From NCBI GenBank assembly GCA_030039105.1, contig JASHQO010000252.1, forward strand, positions 1-12,650: DNA of 12,650 bases, given 5' to 3'. A program made the position numbers and the translations under genes. Within the stretch, counting starts at the first letter, position 1, and every line of letters begins with the position of its first letter. Below the pieces are notes generated by a model, which was not told the origin of the DNA, did not search any database, and saw only the letters and a program-made list of their open reading frames with translations. The DNA is from Xanthobacteraceae bacterium. GTDB taxonomy: Bacteria > Pseudomonadota > Alphaproteobacteria > Rhizobiales > Xanthobacteraceae. Below are positions 12,626-12,650 of the stretch, piece after piece.

Positions 12626-12650
12626 CTTGCGACGAAGCGGAAATCCTGTT
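12622..12650 (+). CDS. Start of anti-sigma factor (partial, runs off the window)
   Basis: Nine complete codons are visible, reading MTCDEAEIL, starting in an ATGA overlap with the sigma factor stop. GAGG lies seven bases before the ATG. An N-terminus MTCDEAExL placed straight after an ECF sigma gene is typical of short zinc-binding or membrane-anchored anti-sigma factors in Hyphomicrobiales, which hold the sigma factor inactive until a signal arrives. The identity rests on position and the first residues only; whether a zinc-binding H-x3-C-x2-C motif or a membrane segment follows lies outside the window. Confidence 0.65.

Overview
The window is GC-rich DNA, densely coded on both strands. Gene content and families point to an alphaproteobacterium of the order Hyphomicrobiales (Rhizobiales), in the Bradyrhizobium / Rhodopseudomonas / Xanthobacteraceae range. 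The clues are DUF2849 next to an assimilatory sulfite/nitrite reductase start, an orphan TctC-type binding protein, a short inverted-repeat element whose ends read like CCCGTCATTGCGAG, and an ECF sigma / anti-sigma pair. This placement is inference from families, not a database match. There is no tRNA, rRNA, CRISPR array, transposase or phage gene.

Layout. (1) 1-488, minus strand: start of a sulfite assimilation operon (DUF2849 protein, then the first 10 codons of a cysI-like gene), behind a promoter whose -10 lies inside a perfect palindromic operator candidate. (2) 731-1711, plus: orphan tripartite-tricarboxylate-type (TctC/Bug) solute-binding protein. (3) 1733-1819: inverted-repeat element between convergent genes. 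(4) 1821-3945, minus: two-gene unit, an MFS anion-symporter-like transporter followed by a metallo-beta-lactamase-fold hydrolase. (5) 3988-4121: second, diverged copy of the element. (6) 4172-4630, plus: a chromate transporter gene that has lost its middle in frame. (7) 4657-5682, minus: ParB-like-nuclease-fold protein plus a small lipoprotein. (8) 5807-7936, minus: large exported protein combining a carboxypeptidase-regulatory-like domain, one heme-c motif and a lyase-like beta-propeller. (9) 8162-9007, plus: exported N-acetylmuramoyl-L-alanine amidase. (10) 9013-10471, minus: MFS transporter of the oxalate/formate-antiporter-like group and a small 70-residue protein. (11) 10648-12650, plus: an apparent operon of Tat-exported metallophosphoesterase, type-1 copper cupredoxin, ECF sigma factor and the start of its anti-sigma factor.

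How they work together. Much of the product set is envelope-directed (binding protein, lipoprotein, heme protein, amidase, phosphoesterase, cupredoxin). The most system-like unit is the last operon, in which two exported metalloproteins sit in front of an ECF sigma / anti-sigma switch. That suggests an envelope redox or copper/phosphate-ester stress response, but the signal and regulon cannot be read from this window. The most striking structural oddities are the in-frame collapsed chrA, the 18-bp-arm hairpin between the heme protein and the amidase, and the operator-like palindrome over the cys promoter.
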